Source: a bacterium (GTDB taxonomy: Bacteria > Hydrothermota > UBA3072 > JAPDKE01). Taken from it: a stretch of 64,000 bases of DNA. Each line of letters begins with the position of its first letter. Within the stretch, counting starts at the first letter, position 1. The position numbers and the translations under genes are program-made. The notes beneath the pieces were generated by a model, which was given only the letters and a program-made list of their open reading frames with translations, made no database searches and was not told the DNA's origin. Of this stretch, positions 49,753-58,197 are shown in pieces. The stretch covers positions 1-64,000 of the forward strand of contig JAPDKE010000009.1 in the NCBI GenBank assembly GCA_029258725.1. The letters run 5' to 3'.

Positions 49753-51152
49753 CCCTGAAATTCCCTTCCTGAAACATATGTTGAAACAAGACGAGAAAGA
49801 ATGTAAATATGGGATATCCCTCCCAGAATAACCATTGCAAGAAATGGACGGTTGAAGATCGCCCCCAAGAATATTCCAAAGAGCCTGAGGTCCCTCTTTG
49901 TCAGTTTATCAAAAGGACCGGATGGAATGGGAACACCATATCTCAGTGCGTATTCTTTTCTGGTATAACTTGCAAGGATAAATCCTGTTACAGCAACTGC
50001 ACATCCTATCCATGCAAGGGGGTGAGGGTTTACAAGCCAGTATCCATAGGTCACACCAAGTGCTATTGCCATATCGGCATACCGGTCCAGGAGAGTATCA
50101 AACCATGCGCCAAATCGGGATGATTGCATCCTCAACCTTGCTATTTCTCCATCACATCCATCCACTATGGAGGCTAACTGAACAAGGATTCCAGCAAAAA
50201 GGGTCCAGAGATAACCCTTTACTCCAAAGAGAAACGCACCAGCAAGTGCGATAACAAAACTTATAACACTTATTGTATTCGGAGTAATTCTTGTGTTCAC
50301 GAGCCATCCTGAAATGCGGGTTGATATTTTCCGGTTCAGAAATCTGGATATATATCCATCCTCACCCTTGGTGGAAATACTCTCAAGAACCACCTTTCTT
50401 GCATGGTCAATGCTTTCAGGAGTATCCAGGTCAAACCACATTCTCCCATCCATCTTCACAGCCTTTATTCTTTTTTTACCTGCAAGGAACCTGACTCCTG
50501 CAGATAGTGAATACTCCCCTTCCTCCGCAGCCTCCTCAAGTGCTATGGTGAAATCGGGAAGACAGTAAAACAATCCCATGTCTATTCCATTGAAATTCTC
50601 AAGTTCCTTTCCTATATCCACGATATTGTCTCCCCTGAGTTTCACCTTGGTTGCATCCTCCAGGTCAAAGACCCAGTCTTTTCTTGGATCAACTGCAAGC
50701 AGGGATGTTCCTGACTCCATCGCCCTTTCAACAAATGTTTTGACTATTTCAGGGTCAAACACATGGTCACACATAAGCAATATAAATGGCTTTTTGAGGC
50801 GCCTCAATGCGGCAAGAACGGATGTTCCATTCCCTCTTTCCCAGTTCGGATTTTCTATCACCTCTATTGGAACCCTGTACTTCTTTTTTAACTCCTCAAC
50901 ATGCTTTTTGACCATTTCTTTTTTATATCCCACAACCACATAAAATTCCCTTATCCCCGCACGCATGCATGTTTTTATAGCCCTCTCCAGGAGGGTCAAT
51001 CCAAGATATCGTGTGAGTGGTTTGGGAATACCGCCATTTCTTTTTCTTAATCTGCTCCCCATCCCCGCTGCAAGAATCACGGCAGGAGGGGGGGTCTTTT
51101 TTAAAACGCACGATACTTTTTTTCTTTTATCTATCCCCATTACACCACGCAT
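49749..51152 (-). CDS. Bifunctional CTP:inositol-1-phosphate cytidylyltransferase / di-myo-inositol-phosphate phosphate synthase
   Basis: A 467-residue fusion. Residues about 22-250 are a nucleotidyltransferase (AVILAAGMGSRLRKRNGGIP, then KPLTRYLGLTLLERA), which would make CDP-inositol; residues about 270-467 are a CDP-alcohol phosphotransferase with the full DGCDGEIARLRMQSSRFGAW then FDTLLDRYAD signature (331-359) and several membrane helices, which would couple CDP-inositol to inositol-1-phosphate. This domain pairing is known from hyperthermophiles (Archaeoglobus, Aquifex relatives) that accumulate di-myo-inositol phosphate against heat. The ATG at 51152 follows GAGGTGG; a longer start at 51311 would run through the promoter. 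Another CDP-sugar-alcohol product is possible. Confidence 0.88.
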   Translation of the reverse strand: MRGVMGIDKRKKVSCVLKKTPPPAVILAAGMGSRLRKRNGGIPKPLTRYLGLTLLERAIKTCMRAGIREFYVVVGYKKEMVKKHVEELKKKYRVPIEVIENPNWERGNGTSVLAALRRLKKPFILLMCDHVFDPEIVKTFVERAMESGTSLLAVDPRKDWVFDLEDATKVKLRGDNIVDIGKELENFNGIDMGLFYCLPDFTIALEEAAEEGEYSLSAGVRFLAGKKRIKAVKMDGRMWFDLDTPESIDHARKVVLESISTKGEDGYISRFLNRKISTRISGWLVNTRITPNTISVISFVIALAGAFLFGVKGYLWTLFAGILVQLASIVDGCDGEIARLRMQSSRFGAWFDTLLDRYADMAIALGVTYGYWLVNPHPLAWIGCAVAVTGFILASYTRKEYALRYGVPIPSGPFDKLTKRDLRLFGIFLGAIFNRPFLAMVILGGISHIYILSRLVSTYVSGREFQG

Positions 51153-51207
51153 GGTCCACCTCACAGGAAAAATCCACCTGAAATGAAAAAGGTATAAATC
51201 TATATAT

Positions 51208-51235
51208 AATTTAATCACAAATCTGGAAATGTCAA
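51208..51235 (-). promoter_or_regulatory. Putative promoter of the DIP synthase gene
   Basis: TTGACA (51235-51230), 16-nt spacer, TAAATT (51213-51208) on the minus strand, followed by a very AT-rich stretch and a leader of about 50 nt. The -10 is weak and could be TTAAAT instead. The -35 is half of the short palindrome GTCAA-G-TTGAC (51231-51241). Confidence 0.45.
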
Positions 51236-51248
51236 GTTGACTTTTTGA

Positions 51249-51277
51249 TTGACAATCATCTCTTTTAAAAATATACT
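51249..51277 (+). promoter_or_regulatory. Promoter of the folK operon, leaderless type
   Basis: TTGACA (51249-51254), 17-nt spacer, TATACT (51272-51277) on the plus strand. Six bases separate the -10 from the GTG start of folK, and no ribosome site exists, so the transcript would begin at the start codon. Confidence 0.85.
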
Positions 51278-51283
51278 CTCCAT

Positions 51284-51769
51284 GTGAGGGTTTATCTTGC
51301 ACTCGGGTCAAACCTCGGGAAAAGGGAGGAGTTTATAAGAGAAGCGATAAAAAAACTTGAGAAACTGGGTAAACTGAGATGCTCCTCCATTTATGAAACA
51401 GCCCCATGGGGAGTAAAGAATCAACCCCATTTCTTAAATGTGGTATGCGCACTTGAAACCTGGCTTTCCCCACAGGAGCTATTGAATGAAATAAAAAGAA
51501 TAGAAATAAGATTGGGGAGAAAGGAAAGGGAAAGATGGGGCCCCAGGGAGATAGACATTGATATTCTTCTTTATGAAGACAGGATTGTGGAAAATGAAAA
51601 CCTCAGGATTCCCCACCCTCACCTCCGTGAAAGAAGATTTTTCCTGGTCCCTCTCTGCGAGATTGCCCCGGATGTAAAAGACCCGGTAACAGGACTCACT
51701 GCAAGAGAACTGCTTGAAAAATGCGGGGATACAGGAGAAGTTAAACCATGGTCCCATATCGTTTTATAG
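51284..51769 (+). CDS. folK: 2-amino-4-hydroxy-6-hydroxymethyldihydropteridine pyrophosphokinase
   Basis: A 161-residue folate biosynthesis kinase: VRVYLALGSNLGKREEFIRE, SSIYETAPWGVKNQPHFLNV, RIEIRLGRKERERWGPREID then IDILLY, and IPHPHLRERRFFLVPLCEIA are the full HPPK set. The start is GTG at 51284. The bases ATGTGAGG around it also contain an out-of-frame ATG followed at once by TGA, so a leaderless transcript could begin with that two-codon reading; the HPPK N-terminus demands the GTG. First gene of a tightly overlapping plus-strand operon ending at 60514. Confidence 0.95.
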   Translation: MRVYLALGSNLGKREEFIREAIKKLEKLGKLRCSSIYETAPWGVKNQPHFLNVVCALETWLSPQELLNEIKRIEIRLGRKERERWGPREIDIDILLYEDRIVENENLRIPHPHLRERRFFLVPLCEIAPDVKDPVTGLTARELLEKCGDTGEVKPWSHIVL

Positions 51770-52383
51770 CAGTTGAAGGACCCATAGGGGTTGGAAAGAC
51801 CACCCTTGCAACCCTTCTTTCCGAAAGAATAAAGGGAAAACTTGTGCTTGAGGAGGTTGATGAGAATCCATTTCTTCCTCTTTTTTACCAGGACAGGAAA
51901 AGATATGCATTTGTAACCCAGATATTTTTCCTTCTTTCAAGATATAACTCCCTCCTTGAGGTGAACCAGCGAGACATCTTTTCAAAAACGGTTGTTTCTG
52001 ATTACTTCTTTGAAAAGGACTGGATATTTGCCCATATCAATCTTGATGAAAGAGAACTCATACTCTACCGGAAGATTTACGAAATCCTCTCCTCCCACAT
52101 TCCCTCTCCCGACCTTGTTATTTACCTCCAGGCAGGGGTTGATACCCTCATTAAAAGAATAAAAAAGAGGGGAAGACCATATGAGATGGAAATGGACCCG
52201 GAGTATTTAAAAGCACTCATAGGTGCATACAATGAGTACCTGTACCACTACACCAAATCGCCCATCCTGATGGTGAATGCAGAAAACCTTGATGTTGTGG
52301 GAAACCCGGAATTGCTTGACAGGATAATAGAGGAGATAAAAAAGCCCTTCACGGGAAAAAGATACCTTTCTCTGGAGCTATGA
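51748..52383 (+). CDS. Deoxynucleoside kinase
   Basis: A 211-residue kinase of the deoxyguanosine/deoxyadenosine kinase family: P-loop AVEGPIGVGKTTLATLLSER, the acceptor-site EEVDENPFLPLFYQD, SDYFFEKDWIFAHINLDERE (the D-R-like segment), and LVIYLQAGVDTLIKRIKKRG with the GRPYE lid. It phosphorylates salvaged deoxynucleosides; the base preference cannot be told. It overlaps folK by 22 nt and panC by 4 nt. A folK-dNK-panC order occurs in other bacteria of this type. Confidence 0.93.
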   Translation: MVPYRFIAVEGPIGVGKTTLATLLSERIKGKLVLEEVDENPFLPLFYQDRKRYAFVTQIFFLLSRYNSLLEVNQRDIFSKTVVSDYFFEKDWIFAHINLDERELILYRKIYEILSSHIPSPDLVIYLQAGVDTLIKRIKKRGRPYEMEMDPEYLKALIGAYNEYLYHYTKSPILMVNAENLDVVGNPELLDRIIEEIKKPFTGKRYLSLEL

Positions 52384-53216
52384 GAATCGTTGAAAAGAAA
52401 AAAGAGATGCAGCGTATAAGTGAGGAACTGAGAAAAGAGGGGAAGATAATCGGGTTTGTCCCCACCATGGGCTATCTGCATGAGGGTCATCTCTCCCTCG
52501 TTGACATTGCAAGAAAAAACTCGGATGTTGTTGTCGTGAGCATATTTGTCAACCCAACCCAGTTCGGTCCCAACGAGGACTATGAGGAGTATCCAAGAGA
52601 CCTGGAAAGGGATAAAAAACTGCTTGAGGAGAGGGGATGCGATATTCTCTTCTATCCATCGGTTGAGGAGATGTATCCTCCGGGATTCAGGACAGAGGTG
52701 CATGTTAAGGAATGGAGCGAGGTTTACTGTGGTGCATCAAGACCGGGACACTTTAAAGGTGTTACAACCGTTGTGATGAAACTCTTCCACATAGTAAAAC
52801 CCCATCTTGCGGTATTTGGTGAAAAGGATTTCCAGCAGTTAAGGATTATAGAGAGAATGGTTGACGACATGGATATGGATATAAAAATAATTCCCGGGAA
52901 GATAATAAGAGAGAAGGATGGACTTGCAATGAGTTCAAGGAATACATATCTTTCCCCGGATGAAAGGAAAAGGGCGACGGTTCTTTACAGGGCACTTGTT
53001 TATGCAAGGGAAAGGATAAAGGAGATGGAAAATCTTGATGAACTGAAAAAAGAGATGAGGGAGATGATAGAGCGTGAGGGAGGGGAGGTTGACTACATAG
53101 TCTTTATAGACCCTGTTACCCTTGAAGAAAGAAAAGAGAAAAAGTCACCCATGAGGTGCCTGCTTGCCGTGAGAATGGGGAAGGCAAGGCTGATAGACAA
53201 CATGGAGATTCTATGA
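52380..53216 (+). CDS. panC: Pantothenate synthetase
   Basis: A 278-residue enzyme joining pantoate and beta-alanine with ATP in coenzyme A biosynthesis. GFVPTMGYLHEGHLSLVDIA (HIGH-type motif), VVSIFVNPTQFGPNEDYEEY, GHFKGVTTVVMKLFHIVKPH, VFGEKDFQQLRIIERMV and GLAMSSRNTYLSPDERK (KMSKS-like) are intact; length is normal. It overlaps the kinase and the following barrel gene by ATGA junctions. No panB or panD is in the window. Confidence 0.97.
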   Translation: MRIVEKKKEMQRISEELRKEGKIIGFVPTMGYLHEGHLSLVDIARKNSDVVVVSIFVNPTQFGPNEDYEEYPRDLERDKKLLEERGCDILFYPSVEEMYPPGFRTEVHVKEWSEVYCGASRPGHFKGVTTVVMKLFHIVKPHLAVFGEKDFQQLRIIERMVDDMDMDIKIIPGKIIREKDGLAMSSRNTYLSPDERKRATVLYRALVYARERIKEMENLDELKKEMREMIEREGGEVDYIVFIDPVTLEERKEKKSPMRCLLAVRMGKARLIDNMEIL

Positions 53217-53611
53217 TTTTCCTTTTATCCTTAACCCTTGAGGCAGGGATGGGATGGGGTGAAAGATACTTCCCTCCGGGGGAGTTTCTGAAGGTATCTT
53301 TTGACAGACCTTTCCCTCTTTCTCTCTCCCTTCATCACCATACCTCCTCCAGCACTTCTTTCTTTCGCCTTCCCTTCACCGGAGGATATGGGTTGAAATA
53401 TAAAAATCTCCGGGTTGAGGCAGGGGGAGGTGGATTTCTTTACATGCTTGAGAGGGAAAACATGAGAAAATGGGGGTTTCTCCCTCTTTTTTACCTCTCA
53501 GGAGGTCTTTATCCACGGGAAAAAATCGTGCTTAAAATAACCCTGGAGGAGAGACTGGATGGGACACTGGCACCGGATTTTATGGCTTTCTCTTTTGGTA
53601 TTGAGCTGTAA
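53213..53611 (+). CDS. Small envelope beta-structured protein, unknown function
   Basis: A 132-residue protein beginning MIFLLSLTLEAGMGWGERYF, a short signal-like start, and continuing with amphipathic strands (GGYGLKYKNLRVEAGGGGFL, WGFLPLFYLSGGLYPREKIV) and a C-terminal FMAFSFGIEL, suggestive of a small outer-membrane barrel or fragment. No family is recognised. ATG 53213 overlaps the panC stop (ATGA). It overlaps the next lipoprotein gene by 53 nt. Confidence 0.5.
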   Translation: MIFLLSLTLEAGMGWGERYFPPGEFLKVSFDRPFPLSLSLHHHTSSSTSFFRLPFTGGYGLKYKNLRVEAGGGGFLYMLERENMRKWGFLPLFYLSGGLYPREKIVLKITLEERLDGTLAPDFMAFSFGIEL

Positions 53612-54119
53612 TAAAGCATTCTACGGGGACTACTTTCCCCTTAAAGAGGGGAAGTGGTGGAAGTATGAAAAAGAGGGAAGGGTCCTCAGGATAGAGGTGT
53701 GGAGTGAGCAGGATTCCATTTATCAGGTCCTTTTTGGGAATGAATTCAGGGAGTTTGTGAAACTCAGAGATGCTGTGCTTGAAAAAAAGGAAATAAGATT
53801 TTTCCATGAGGGGGATGTCTACAATGCAGGAACATGCATCTTCACCTTTCTCAGGCTTCCTTTAATGGATGAAGACAGGTGGAAGGAGGAAATATCCCTT
53901 GATGTGGGATACCCCCCGGTTCCATTTACCCTGGAAAGAGAAAGCCAAATCATGTGGGTTGGGGAATTCAATGGATATAATGACGTATACATGCTTGTTA
54001 TAACCGAGCGGGAATCTCTTCCTTCCTCCACCGAGGAAAGGCACGATACCCTTTACCTTGCCCCTGATGTTGGAATCGTGGAATTCAATGGATGGGGGCT
54101 TACCGAATGGGGAGACTGA
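53559..54119 (+). CDS. Envelope lipoprotein, unknown function
   Basis: A 186-residue protein with a lipobox (LWLSLLVLSC, Cys17) followed by FYGDYFPLKEGKWWKYEKEG, an opening shared by many FCB lipoproteins of unknown role, and beta-rich sequence ending in LYLAPDVGIVEFNGWGL. GGAGGAG stands 8 nt before the ATG, which decides the start despite the 53-nt overlap with the preceding gene. Two adjacent small envelope proteins in one operon may act together, but nothing in the sequence shows the role. Confidence 0.65.
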   Translation: MGHWHRILWLSLLVLSCNKAFYGDYFPLKEGKWWKYEKEGRVLRIEVWSEQDSIYQVLFGNEFREFVKLRDAVLEKKEIRFFHEGDVYNAGTCIFTFLRLPLMDEDRWKEEISLDVGYPPVPFTLERESQIMWVGEFNGYNDVYMLVITERESLPSSTEERHDTLYLAPDVGIVEFNGWGLTEWGD

Positions 54120-55360
54120 TTCTTTCGGTTATCATATTCCTCTGCGTTTACATCTCCTTTGCGGTTGTAAGAGAAAAAAGATTCTTATGGGTGTGGGGAG
54201 GTATAATTTTGCTTTATCTTTTAAGAATCATCTCCCCGCTTGAATCCATAAGACTTGTGAACTGGAATATAATCGGGATATTTGCAGGGACCCTGCTTGT
54301 TGCAGAACTGCTTGTTGAATCAGGACTTCCATCTGCCGTTGCCTCCTTTCTTTCAAGAAAGGCAAAAAATGTGGGATGGGCAATTCTTTATCTTTCAATC
54401 CTTTCGGGTTTTGTCTCCTCCTTTACGGAAAATGTTGCAACCGTGCTTCTGCTTGCCCCCATTGCCTTTGAACTTGCAAAAAGAATGAAGGTGTCCCCGG
54501 TTCCATTCCTTGTCAGTATAAGCATAAGTTCAAACCTTCAGGGAACGGCAACCCTTGTTGGAGACCCCCCCTCCATTATCCTTGCGGATTTCTGCAAACT
54601 CACCTTCAACGATTTCTTTTTCCTGCATGGAAAACCCGGAATATTCTTTGCTGTTGAGATAGGGGCTCTTTTTTCCTTTCTTTATCTCTATTATGTTTTC
54701 AGAAAATACACCGAAAAGGCAGGGGAAATGGAAAAAAAGAAAATTGAGGATGTTTTCCCCATCATTCTATTCTGCGGACTCATCGCCTTCCTTGTTCTTG
54801 TGTCCTCCAGAAGAGAAATGTTTGAGAAGATTGGTGGATTGGGAACCATGCTTTTTGGATTGCTGGGGGTTCTTGTAAGGGGAAGGGATGGGAAGGTTCT
54901 TAAGAGATTTGACTGGGAAACCCTCCTCATACTCTGCGGAATTTTTATCCTGGTTGGAACGCTTGAAAAAGTCGGGGCAATTGAGCTTGCAGCCCGGAAA
55001 CTTGGAGGTTTCACGAAAGGAAGTGTCTTTTTAACATACCTTTTGCTCGTCGTTGCATCGGTTGCATTCTCCGCCTTTATTGATAATGTTCCCTATGTCA
55101 CGGCCATGATTCCCGTTGGTATGGAGATGGCAAATACCCTGGGAATGGAACCATATCTTTTTGCCTTCGGAATTGTTATAGGTGCAACCGTTGGGGGAAA
55201 CATAACCCCAATAGGTGCATCTGCGAATCTTGTTGCCTTCGGACTCCTGAGGAAAAAAAGATACAATATAACCTTCCTTGACTTCGTGAAACTCGGGCTT
55301 CCCTTCACCATCCTTGCCGTCGGTTCTGCATGTGTATTCTTATGGTTTGTATGGAGGTGA
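54107..55360 (+). CDS. ArsB/NhaD-type ion transporter
   Basis: A 417-residue membrane protein with about 11 helices, two half-repeats and paired inner motifs: SFTENVATVLLLAPIAFELA and LQGTATLVGDPPSIILADF in the first half, AFIDNVPYVTAMIPVGMEMA and GGNITPIGASANLVAFGLL in the second. This two-fold arrangement of (T/D)NV and GxxxxPxG(A/D)xxN is the ion-transporter (ArsB/NhaD/CitMHS) superfamily. The substrate could be arsenite, Na+/H+ or an organic anion. ATG 54107 has GGGGG 8 nt upstream; 54092 is an alternative. Confidence 0.85.
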   Translation: MGRLILSVIIFLCVYISFAVVREKRFLWVWGGIILLYLLRIISPLESIRLVNWNIIGIFAGTLLVAELLVESGLPSAVASFLSRKAKNVGWAILYLSILSGFVSSFTENVATVLLLAPIAFELAKRMKVSPVPFLVSISISSNLQGTATLVGDPPSIILADFCKLTFNDFFFLHGKPGIFFAVEIGALFSFLYLYYVFRKYTEKAGEMEKKKIEDVFPIILFCGLIAFLVLVSSRREMFEKIGGLGTMLFGLLGVLVRGRDGKVLKRFDWETLLILCGIFILVGTLEKVGAIELAARKLGGFTKGSVFLTYLLLVVASVAFSAFIDNVPYVTAMIPVGMEMANTLGMEPYLFAFGIVIGATVGGNITPIGASANLVAFGLLRKKRYNITFLDFVKLGLPFTILAVGSACVFLWFVWR

Positions 55361-55363
55361 GAA

Positions 55364-55978
55364 ATGGAGATAAAAAGATATGTTCTGGGAGACTTCCTTG
55401 CAAATGGATATCTTTTAATATCCGGGGATGAGGCGGTTTTTATTGACCCCGGTGAGGAAAGGGTGGTTGAGGAGGTAAAAAAACTGGGAATAGAGATAAA
55501 GGCAATAATAAACACCCACGGCCACATTGACCACATAGAGGGAAATGAGGTTTTGAGGGAGGCATTCGGGGCTGAACTCTACATCCACCGTCATGATGTT
55601 CCATTTCTCTCGGACGCAACCCTCAACCTGTCCTCCATTCTCGGAAAGCCAAAAATCTTCTCCCCCCCAACCCGCATACTTGAGGGAGGAGAGAAAATAA
55701 CCCTGAACGACGAGGAACTTTTAATTCTCCACACTCCAGGACACACCCCCGGAAGCATAGCCATAGTTGGGGATGGATTCATATTCACAGGAGATACAGT
55801 ATCCAGTGAGGGAATAGGGAGAACGGACCTCTTCATGGGTTCGTTTGAGGAACTCAAAAAGAGTCTGAGAATGCTGTTTGACCTTGAGGATGACCTTCTT
55901 GTCTATCCCGGACATGGTGAACCTGCATACTTAGGGGAGATTAAAAAAATAATAAAAGGGGTGCTGGATGGAGATTGA
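55364..55978 (+). CDS. Metallo-beta-lactamase fold hydrolase (glyoxalase II-like)
   Basis: A 204-residue enzyme with IINTHGHIDHIEGN (metal motif, 49-62), HTPGHTPGSIAIVGDGFIFT (third His), GDTVSSEGIGRTDLFMGSF (bridging Asp) and VYPGHGEPAYLGEIKKI (last His). Proteins of this size and motif set include hydroxyacylglutathione-hydrolase-like thiolesterases, YcbL-type and rhodanese-associated persulfide dioxygenases; the substrate is not clear. GGAGGTGAGAA precedes the ATG. It overlaps the beta-CASP gene by 11 nt. Confidence 0.9.
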   Translation: MEIKRYVLGDFLANGYLLISGDEAVFIDPGEERVVEEVKKLGIEIKAIINTHGHIDHIEGNEVLREAFGAELYIHRHDVPFLSDATLNLSSILGKPKIFSPPTRILEGGEKITLNDEELLILHTPGHTPGSIAIVGDGFIFTGDTVSSEGIGRTDLFMGSFEELKKSLRMLFDLEDDLLVYPGHGEPAYLGEIKKIIKGVLDGD

Positions 55979-57332
55979 ATTCTGGGGAGCAACCCGGACT
56001 GTAACCGGCTCACAGTTTATCATAAGCGACGGAAAGAGGAAAATCCTTTTTGAATGCGGTCTCTTTCAGGGAAGAAGAAAGGAATCGGAAGAAAGAAACA
56101 GAAACTTCCCCTACGACCCCGGTGAGATACCCTATCTATTCCTCTCCCACGCCCACATGGACCACGCCGGGAACATACCAAATCTTGTGAAACATGGATT
56201 CCGGGGAAAAATAATAGCCACCCCTGCAACCATCGACCTTCTTCAGTACATGCTCAGGGACTCAGCACACATACACGAAAAGGATGCTGAATACGTGAAC
56301 AAGAAAAGAAAGAGAAAGGGGCTCCCACCCATAGAGCCCCTCTATACCATGAAGGATGCGGAAGAATCCATGGAGTTTTTTGAACCCCTGGATTACTACG
56401 AGACATTTGAGGATGGATTCTCCGTCCGGTTCATTGAGGCAGGACACATTCTCGGGTCTGTTCAGCTCATAATAGAAATGGACGGGAAAAAGATAGGATT
56501 CACAGGGGACCTGGGAAGACCGCACCTTCCCATTTTGCGCGACCCTGACCAGATAGAGGGGGTGGATGTCCTCATAATGGAAAGCACCTACGGGAAAAGA
56601 TATCACAGGCCCATAGAGGAGGCTTATAAGGACCTGGAAAAGATAATAAAAAGGGCGGAGGAATTGAAGGGAAAGGTTATAATTCCTGCATTTTCGGTTG
56701 GTAGAACACAGGAAGTAGTTTACTGCATTCACAGGCTCATAGATGAGAAAAGAATTCCTGAGATTCCTGTGTATGTTGACTCCCCACTCTCAACCAATGT
56801 AACAGAGGTGTTCAGGAGACATCCTGAGTGTTTTGATGAGGAGACCTACAAAATGTTTCTTGAGGAAGGGGACCCCTTCGGGTTTGAGAGAATTGAATAT
56901 ATAAGGGATGTTGAGGAATCAAAGGCGCTGAACCACATGCACGGTCCAATGGTGATAATCTCCGCAAGCGGGATGTGTGAGCATGGAAGGATACTCCATC
57001 ATCTGAAAAATTCCATTGAGGATGAGAGAAATGCGGTTGTTATCGTTGGATATCAGGCAGTCAATACCTTAGGGAGGAAACTTGTTGAGGGAGAGAAGAG
57101 GGTCAATATATTTGGTGAACCGCATCGGGTGAGGGCACCGGTCTATGTTTTAAATGAATTCAGTGCGCACGCGGACAGAAACGACCTGCTCCGGTATGTT
57201 GAGAGCTCAGGTGTGAAAAGAATAATCCTGGTGCATGGAGAAGAGAAGGAGATAGAGGCACTGAGGGAGGAACTCGCAAGGAGGGGCTATGATGTCCACG
57301 CACCTCGCCGGGGAGAAAGAATTACCATTTGA
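55968..57332 (+). CDS. Metallo-beta-lactamase/beta-CASP ribonuclease
   Basis: A 454-residue nuclease: EFWGATRTVTGSQFIISDGK, FLSHAHMDHAGNIPNLVKHG (metal motif 60-66), EAGHILGSVQLIIEMDGKKI, FTGDLGRPHLPIL, then the beta-CASP marks MESTYGKRYH, PAFSVGRTQEVVYCIHRLID, VYVDSPLSTNVTEVFRRHPE, IISASGMCEHGRILHHLKN and the final AHADRNDLL with VLVHGEEKEIEALREEL-type ending. It matches the CPSF73-like/YSH1-type RNases found in bacteria and archaea, which cut or trim RNA 3' ends. The last 44 nt overlap xerD. Confidence 0.93.
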   Translation: MEIEFWGATRTVTGSQFIISDGKRKILFECGLFQGRRKESEERNRNFPYDPGEIPYLFLSHAHMDHAGNIPNLVKHGFRGKIIATPATIDLLQYMLRDSAHIHEKDAEYVNKKRKRKGLPPIEPLYTMKDAEESMEFFEPLDYYETFEDGFSVRFIEAGHILGSVQLIIEMDGKKIGFTGDLGRPHLPILRDPDQIEGVDVLIMESTYGKRYHRPIEEAYKDLEKIIKRAEELKGKVIIPAFSVGRTQEVVYCIHRLIDEKRIPEIPVYVDSPLSTNVTEVFRRHPECFDEETYKMFLEEGDPFGFERIEYIRDVEESKALNHMHGPMVIISASGMCEHGRILHHLKNSIEDERNAVVIVGYQAVNTLGRKLVEGEKRVNIFGEPHRVRAPVYVLNEFSAHADRNDLLRYVESSGVKRIILVHGEEKEIEALREELARRGYDVHAPRRGERITI

Positions 57333-58197
57333 GGTTCGTGAGTTTGTTTTTTACCTGAGGGCGGAAAGGGGAGCGAGTGAGAATACGGTTGATGCATATA
57401 AAAGGGATGTCATGCAGTTGCTTGAGTGGTGCAAAAAACCCGTAAAAAACATAGAGAGAAGGGATGTTGAAAACTTCCTGGATGCCCTGAGGGAGGCAGG
57501 GCTCTCACCGCGTTCCATTGCAAGGAAACTTTCCTCTTTGAGGGTGTTCTTCAGATTCCTTGAGGGAGAGGAATTTATAGACAGGGACCCCACAGAACTC
57601 ATTGAATCCCCGAAACTTGCAAAAGTTCTTCCCGATGTTCTTGAGGTTGAGGAGGTTTTAAAAATTCTTGAGACATGTAATCCTTGTGACCCCATGAGTG
57701 AAAGGGACAGGGCGGCACTTGAACTTTTATACGGTTGCGGTTTGAGGATTTCCGAACTTCTGAATTTAAGGGTGGATGATGTATTCTTTGAGCAGGGATT
57801 TATAAGGGTAAGGGGCAAGGGGAAGAAGGAAAGGCTTGTCCCCCTGGGTCCATATGCAAAGGAGGCGCTTTTAAAATACATGAAAAATGGAAGAGAGGTA
57901 TTGAAAAAAGGAAAAACAGAGTATATATTCCTGAACAGGAACGGGGGGAAACTTTCAAGGATGGGTTTCTGGAAGAGGCTCCAGCACTGGGTTGCACTGA
58001 GCGGCGTGAAAAGGAGGGTTACGCCTCATACCTTCAGGCATTCCTTTGCAACCCATTTGCTTGAGGGAGGTGCGGACCTGAGGGCGGTTCAGGTAATGCT
58101 CGGGCATGCTGATATATCAACAACGCAGATTTACACCCATGTGGACAGGGAGTACCTGAAGGAGACAATAGCACTTTACCATCCCAGGGGAAGATGA
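57289..58197 (+). CDS. xerD: Tyrosine recombinase XerC/XerD
   Basis: A 302-residue site-specific recombinase. The SAM-like N-terminal domain (FVFYLRAERGASENTVDAYK, RSIARKLSSLRVFFRFL) is followed by the catalytic domain with Arg153 (LYGCGLRISELLNL), Lys in GKGKKERLVPL, HTFRHSFATHLLEGGADLRA (His247, Arg250), LGHADISTTQIYTH (His273, Tyr282). All catalytic residues are intact. It resolves chromosome dimers, in single-Xer bacteria alone. It is embedded in the folK operon (44-nt overlap upstream, 4 nt downstream) with no inverted repeats or att sites, so it is a housekeeping Xer, not an integrase. Confidence 0.95.
   Translation: MMSTHLAGEKELPFEVREFVFYLRAERGASENTVDAYKRDVMQLLEWCKKPVKNIERRDVENFLDALREAGLSPRSIARKLSSLRVFFRFLEGEEFIDRDPTELIESPKLAKVLPDVLEVEEVLKILETCNPCDPMSERDRAALELLYGCGLRISELLNLRVDDVFFEQGFIRVRGKGKKERLVPLGPYAKEALLKYMKNGREVLKKGKTEYIFLNRNGGKLSRMGFWKRLQHWVALSGVKRRVTPHTFRHSFATHLLEGGADLRAVQVMLGHADISTTQIYTHVDREYLKETIALYHPRGR

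Noticed and set aside
51153-51311. A 53-residue N-terminal extension of the DIP synthase
   Set aside because: It would cover both divergent promoters and the folK start, and has no ribosome site; the ATG at 51152 has one.
57289-58197. Tyrosine recombinase considered as a phage or integrative-element integrase
   Set aside because: Sequence is typical XerC/D, it overlaps housekeeping genes on both sides, and no att repeats, tRNA junction or mobile genes are near.
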